Assembly (NCBI GenBank): GCA_044359565.1
Contig: JBIKLX010000026.1
Coordinates: 1 to 25,646, forward strand
Direction of reading: 5' to 3'
DNA length: 25,646 nt
DNA from: VFMC01 sp044359565
GTDB lineage: Bacteria > Actinomycetota > Acidimicrobiia > Acidimicrobiales > Ilumatobacteraceae
Both the position numbers and the translations under genes were made by a program. Of this stretch, positions 22,377-25,646 are shown one piece after another (position 1 is the first letter of the stretch; each line of letters opens with the position of its first letter). The notes below the pieces were generated by a model. It had not been told where the DNA came from, ran no database searches, and saw nothing but the letters and a program-made list of their open reading frames with translations.

Positions 22377-23079
22377 ACCAGGCCATCCAGGCGTCGAGCG
22401 AACGCGGCTTGAACACGTAGTTCGAGTCGCGGATGGTGGCCATCGACTCGCTCGTCGGCATCGAGTAGCGGTGGCCGGGGAACACCACGGTGTCGTCGGG
22501 TAGCGCGGCCAGTTTCTGCAGGCTGTGGTACATGTCTTCCGGGTTGCTGCCCGGAAGGTCGGTGCGGCCGCAGCCTTCGAGGAACAGCGTGTCGCCGCTG
22601 ACCAGTCGGCTGTCGACGTGGAAGCACTGGCTACCCGGCGTGTGGCCGGGGGTGTGTACGAGGGTGATGTCGATCTCGCCCACGTGCACCACGTCGCCCG
22701 GGTCGTGCTGGGCCAGGTGGGACTCGTCGACGCCGGTGGTGCGCGTCACCCAGCGTGCTTCTTCTTTCTGCACGTGCACCGGGCAGTCGCAGCGCTCGAG
22801 CAGGCGGGCGATGCCCTCGATGGTGAAGCCCATCATCGAACCACCCACGTGGTCGGGGTGGTAGTGGGTGGCCAGCACCCCGGTGCAGCGCATGCCGTCG
22901 GCCTCGACCACGTCGAGCAGATCGTCGACCGCGTAGGCCGGGTCGACGATGACGCACTCGCCGGTGGCGCGGTCGCCGATGACGTAGACGAAGTTCACCA
23001 TCTGCTGGGCCACCGGGTCGCCGACGGCGAAGTCGTGGCCGGACAGGAGTTGGCGGAAGTAGAGGCGATCGGAGTCCAC
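22366..23079 (-). CDS. Metallo-beta-lactamase fold hydrolase, glyoxalase II/persulfide-dioxygenase-like
   Basis: A 237-residue MBL-fold protein. The metal motif is THYHPDHVGG (His72, His74, Asp76, His77), with further ligands in HTPGHTPGSQ and SGDTLF, and the final His in VFPGHRYSMP. GCGRTDLPGSNPEDMYHSLQ resembles the stretch found in glyoxalase II, ETHE1-type persulfide dioxygenases and rhodanese-linked MBL proteins. The activity could be thioester hydrolysis or persulfide oxidation; the sequence alone does not decide. GTG 23079 is chosen because TACCAT lies 6 bases upstream. It is divergent from the ProA-like gene and its end overlaps the sulfatase end by 11 bases, so read-through from either side would give antisense RNA. 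Confidence 0.9.
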   Translation of the reverse strand: MDSDRLYFRQLLSGHDFAVGDPVAQQMVNFVYVIGDRATGECVIVDPAYAVDDLLDVVEADGMRCTGVLATHYHPDHVGGSMMGFTIEGIARLLERCDCPVHVQKEEARWVTRTTGVDESHLAQHDPGDVVHVGEIDITLVHTPGHTPGSQCFHVDSRLVSGDTLFLEGCGRTDLPGSNPEDMYHSLQKLAALPDDTVVFPGHRYSMPTSESMATIRDSNYVFKPRSLDAWMAWFSR

Positions 23080-23083
23080 ACAG

Positions 23084-23110
23084 CGATGGTACTGCGACGA
23101 TGTACTGCGA
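23084..23110. repeat. Head-to-tail tandem repeat between divergent genes
   Basis: CGATGGTACTGCGA (23084-23097) is followed at once by CGATGTACTGCGA (23098-23110), identical apart from one missing G. The first copy contains the minus-strand TACCAT box of the MBL gene; the second lies just before the plus-strand TACGAT box. It could be a paired regulator site or a chance duplication. Confidence 0.6.
23086..23091 (-). promoter_or_regulatory. Candidate -10 box TACCAT of the MBL gene
   Basis: On the minus strand TACCAT precedes GTG 23079 by six bases, giving a leaderless mRNA. It lies inside the first unit of the tandem repeat. Confidence 0.55.
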
Positions 23111-23121
23111 GGGGCGAGCCG

Positions 23122-23127
23122 TACGAT
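23122..23127 (+). promoter_or_regulatory. Candidate -10 box TACGAT of the ProA-like gene
   Basis: TACGAT precedes ATG 23136 by eight bases. This fixes 23136 as the likely start and argues against the in-frame ATG at 23100. Confidence 0.55.
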
Positions 23128-23135
23128 GGGCAGCG

Positions 23136-24581
23136 ATGTCGGCCGCACGCCTCGAGCAGCTCACCCCCGGACAACAGATCCCCTTTGGCGGCGACCGGGT
23201 AGCCACGGTAGGCGCCGAGATCGCGGCTGCCTTCCGACCCGGCGACCGATTGGTGGTGGTGCACGAGACGGGCGACCTGCTGCACATCCCGCAGTCGGAG
23301 CACACCCGGGTCACCGCTGCAGTCGGTGCCGCCGTCGATGCATTCTCGGGGCTCGCCGCGGTGTCCGACGACCAGATCTCGGCGTTCTTCGCCGGCTTCG
23401 CCGACCTGCTGGCCGACGACATCGCGTTCACCTCCATCGCCTCGGCCAACGCAGTCGATGTCGAGTCGGCGGCAGCCCGGGGTCGGTCGACCACCCGGCT
23501 GGTGCTGTCGCCGTCGATGCGCGAGGGCATGGTGGCCGGACTGCGAACGTGGCAGCACACGCCAGGCCGGCGTGACGGGGTGATCGCCACGGTCGAGCAT
23601 CCGCAGTGGCAGGTCGAGACCCGCCGCGCGCCGCTGGGTGTGGTGGGGTTCGTGTTCGAAGGGCGTCCGAACGTCTTCGCCGATGCAACGGGTGTGCTGC
23701 GCACCGGCAACACGGTGGTGTTCCGCATCGGCAGCGACGCCCTGGGCACGGCCCGGGCCATCATGCAGCACGCCGTGGTACCCGCCCTGCTGGCGGCGGG
23801 CCTTCCGGCGGGCGCGGTGCAGTTGGTCGACTCGCCGGCGCACAGCGCGGGCTGGGCGCTGTTCGCCGACCCTCGCCTCGGCCTCGCGGTGGCGCGTGGC
23901 TCGGGTGCCGCGGTGGCGCAGTTGGGTGCGGTGGCCCGCCAGCACGGGGTGCCCGTCAGCCTGCACGGCACGGGTGGCGCGTGGATGATGGTGGCGCACG
24001 ACGCGTCGCCCGAGGTGCTCGAGCAGGCGGTGCTGCACTCGCTCGACCGCAAGGTGTGCAACACGCTGAACGTGTGCTGTGTGGAGTCCGCGGCCGCCGA
24101 GTGGTTGGTGCCCCTGGTGGTTGCCGCGGCGGGTCGTGCTGCGGCGGCGCGTGGCGCCACCCCGGTGCTGCACGCCACGGCGTCGGCGTTGCCGCTGATA
24201 CCGGGAGCGACCGAGCAAGCGGTCGACACACTCGGTACCGAGTGGGAGTGGGAGAACGACCCGGAGCTGTCGATCGTGGTCGTCGACAGCATCGACCAGG
24301 CGGTCGAGCTGTTCAACCGCTACAGCCCGCGGTTCGTGGCGTCACTGCTGGGCGGCGATGCCGTGGTGCGCCAGCACTTCTACGACACGGTCGACGCGCC
24401 GTTCGTGGGCGACGGCTTCACCCGTTGGGTCGACGGCCAGTTCGCGTTCGACCAACCAGAACTGGGGTTGTCGAACTGGCAGTCGGGCCGTCTCTTCGCT
24501 CGTGGCGGAGTGCTGTCGGGCGATTCGGTGTACACCGTGCGCACCTGCGCCGCCGTGCGCGACCACGGCCTCCATCGCTGA
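23136..24581 (+). CDS. Divergent ProA-like aldehyde dehydrogenase (glutamate-5-semialdehyde dehydrogenase family)
   Basis: A 481-residue protein, about 60 longer than usual ProA. The core has APLGVVGFVFEGRPNVFADATGVLRTGNTVVFRIGSDALGTARAI, which matches the ProA cofactor-binding region, and a Cys-containing SLDRKVCNTLNVC segment at the catalytic position. The C-terminal FTRWVDGQFAFDQPELGLSNWQSGRLFARGG replaces the canonical TRFADGGQFGLGAE...KLHARGP block, so the substrate pocket differs. The N-terminal ~90 residues (GAEIAAAFRPGDRLVVVHETGDLLHIPQ) are not the usual ProA start. No proB is adjacent. It may be a paralogue reducing another acyl phosphate or oxidising another semialdehyde; proline synthesis is possible but not supported by context. 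Confidence 0.78.
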   Translation: MSAARLEQLTPGQQIPFGGDRVATVGAEIAAAFRPGDRLVVVHETGDLLHIPQSEHTRVTAAVGAAVDAFSGLAAVSDDQISAFFAGFADLLADDIAFTSIASANAVDVESAAARGRSTTRLVLSPSMREGMVAGLRTWQHTPGRRDGVIATVEHPQWQVETRRAPLGVVGFVFEGRPNVFADATGVLRTGNTVVFRIGSDALGTARAIMQHAVVPALLAAGLPAGAVQLVDSPAHSAGWALFADPRLGLAVARGSGAAVAQLGAVARQHGVPVSLHGTGGAWMMVAHDASPEVLEQAVLHSLDRKVCNTLNVCCVESAAAEWLVPLVVAAAGRAAAARGATPVLHATASALPLIPGATEQAVDTLGTEWEWENDPELSIVVVDSIDQAVELFNRYSPRFVASLLGGDAVVRQHFYDTVDAPFVGDGFTRWVDGQFAFDQPELGLSNWQSGRLFARGGVLSGDSVYTVRTCAAVRDHGLHR

Positions 24582-24605
24582 CACCCGCTCCGTCGGCGCA
24601 GTCGC

Positions 24606-24611
24606 TACGGT
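24606..24611 (+). promoter_or_regulatory. Candidate -10 box TACGGT of the M1 peptidase gene
   Basis: TACGGT precedes ATG 24619 by seven bases, in the 37-base gap after the ProA-like gene. It suggests a separate leaderless transcript. Confidence 0.5.
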
Positions 24612-24618
24612 GACGCCG

Positions 24619-25646
24619 ATGCGACGGGCGTGGTGGGTCGGACGATTGGCATCGATGCTGGCAGTGTCGATGGTGCTGACGGCGTGCAGCAGTGAAACCG
24701 GCGTGACGGTGCAGCGCGCCGACGAGGTGACCGTGCCCACGCGACCGCCCACCACACTGCCCGCGCCGGTAACGACCGACGTGTCCGAGCCCACCGATCC
24801 AGCGGTCCCCGGCCCGGTGCCGGCTCCCGAGACCAGCCCGCCACCCGGCGATTCACCTGATGGTGTGGGCGATGCGCTGTATCCGTCGCTCGGCAACCCG
24901 GGCATCGATGTGCGCGACTACGACATCGCCCTCACCTACGACCCGGTCGACGACACCATCGCCGGGTCGGTCACGATCACCCTGGTGGCCACCGAGGACC
25001 GGTCCGAGTTCACGCTCGACGCTGTCGACCTCACCATCGATGCGGTCCGCGTCGATGGTGTCGATGCAGCGTTCGTCGTCGAGCCCGAGGAACTGCGCAT
25101 CACCCCTGCATCACCGCTCACGTCGGGCCGTTCAGCAACCGTCGAGGTCGAGTACCACGGCGCGCCCGATGCCGGTAGCGGTGCCGGCATCCCCAACGGT
25201 TGGTTCCACACCGAAACGGGGTCGTACGTACTGAACGAACCCGACGGGGCGCGCACCTGGCTGCCCTCGAACGACCACCCGAGCGACAAGGCCACCTTCA
25301 CCTTTCGGCTCACCGTTCCCGCGGGTACCACTGCCGTGGCCAACGGCGCTCTGGCGTCGAGTGTGCCGTCGCCCGACGGTGGCACCACGTGGACATGGCG
25401 CGAGAACGAACCGATGGCCACCTACCTCGTGCTGCTGCTCACCGGCGACTATCAGGTGATCGAGAGCGAGAGTTCGGGTGGGGTGCCGTTGCTCAGCGTG
25501 GTCCTGCGCAGCGATGTCGAGTCGGTGCAGCCCTGCATCGACTCGATCGGCGACCAGATCGACTTCTTGGAGGACTACTTCGGGCCGTACCCCCTCGACC
25601 GGTACGGCATCGCCGTCACCGACAGCTTCGGGGGTCTGGCGATGGA
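24619..25646 (+). CDS. M1 family metallopeptidase, lipoprotein, 3' end outside the window
   Basis: The open frame runs off the end after 342 codons. A signal peptide (MRRAWWVGRLASMLAVSMVLTAC) ends in the lipobox LTAC with Cys23 as the lipid-modified residue, so the protein is anchored outside the membrane. A Thr/Pro-rich linker (~30-85) precedes the M1 N-terminal beta domain (NPGIDVRDYDIALTYDP, AGSVTITLVA, WLPSNDHPSDKATFTF). The window ends in SFGGLAM followed by GA, which is the beginning of the exopeptidase GxMEN motif; the HExxH zinc site is beyond the edge. M1 enzymes remove N-terminal residues from peptides. A role in nutrient peptide breakdown on the cell surface is an inference. Confidence 0.88.
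   Translation, partial: MRRAWWVGRLASMLAVSMVLTACSSETGVTVQRADEVTVPTRPPTTLPAPVTTDVSEPTDPAVPGPVPAPETSPPPGDSPDGVGDALYPSLGNPGIDVRDYDIALTYDPVDDTIAGSVTITLVATEDRSEFTLDAVDLTIDAVRVDGVDAAFVVEPEELRITPASPLTSGRSATVEVEYHGAPDAGSGAGIPNGWFHTETGSYVLNEPDGARTWLPSNDHPSDKATFTFRLTVPAGTTAVANGALASSVPSPDGGTTWTWRENEPMATYLVLLLTGDYQVIESESSGGVPLLSVVLRSDVESVQPCIDSIGDQIDFLEDYFGPYPLDRYGIAVTDSFGGLAM

Noticed and set aside
23100..23135. ATG at 23100 as start of the ProA-like gene
   Set aside because: It lies within the tandem repeat, and the TACGAT box at 23122-23127 would be inside the coding region. ATG 23136 fits the leaderless spacing of the neighbours.

Overview
The window looks like chromosomal DNA of a GC-rich actinobacterium, with Acidimicrobiia (Ilumatobacter-like) as my best guess. 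The grounds are strong G/C bias at third codon positions, many GTG starts, an F420-type (luciferase-like) oxidoreductase, a stand-alone LigD-type polymerase domain, a DUF222/HNH '13E12-type' protein, and -10 boxes of the form TANNNT placed directly before start codons, as in the leaderless mRNAs common in Actinobacteria. The taxon is an inference. Coding density is very high: no gap exceeds about 130 bases, and I saw no tRNA, rRNA, CRISPR array or classical T-tract terminator.

Layout. 1-3329 (+): the end of a pirin, then an ECF sigma factor and a large membrane-anchored partner protein, with a likely ECF-type autoregulated promoter. 3345-7246 (-): peptide chain release factor 3 and a membrane-anchored subtilase. 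7374-8231 (+): luciferase-like monooxygenase. 8253-11629 (-): LigD-type polymerase and a PhyH dioxygenase (ATGA overlap), followed by a Rieske oxygenase. 11668-15310 (+): a tight operon of biotin-carrier/carboxyltransferase fusion, N-succinylamino acid racemase/OSBS-type enolase and GNAT transferase. 15355-16752: a DUF222/HNH nuclease gene (-) bracketed by copies of a 16-base palindrome, three on one side at 37-38 base steps and one inverted copy on the other. 16764-17741 (-): IPNS-type 2-oxoglutarate oxygenase, divergent from the + strand run DUF72, class III aminotransferase, TauE/SafE permease and sulfatase (17766-22376). 22366-23079 (-): metallo-beta-lactamase fold hydrolase, overlapping the sulfatase end. 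23136-24581 (+): divergent ProA-like dehydrogenase. 24619 to the window end (+): lipoprotein M1 metallopeptidase, cut at its GxMEN-type motif.

How genes work together. The racemase/GNAT pair matches the known D-to-L amino acid conversion pathway that goes through N-succinyl intermediates. The sulfatase/TauE/aminotransferase run suggests use of a sulfated or sulfonated organic compound. The dioxygenases, Rieske enzyme, F420-type oxidoreductase and acyl-CoA carboxylase component fit a heterotroph that degrades varied organic acids.

The most noteworthy signals are: (a) the palindrome set around the HNH gene, whose reading frame ends inside one copy; (b) nine genes with an exact TANNNT box 6-8 bases before the start codon; and (c) two places where divergent genes appear to use one symmetrical ANNNTANNNT element as a bidirectional -10.
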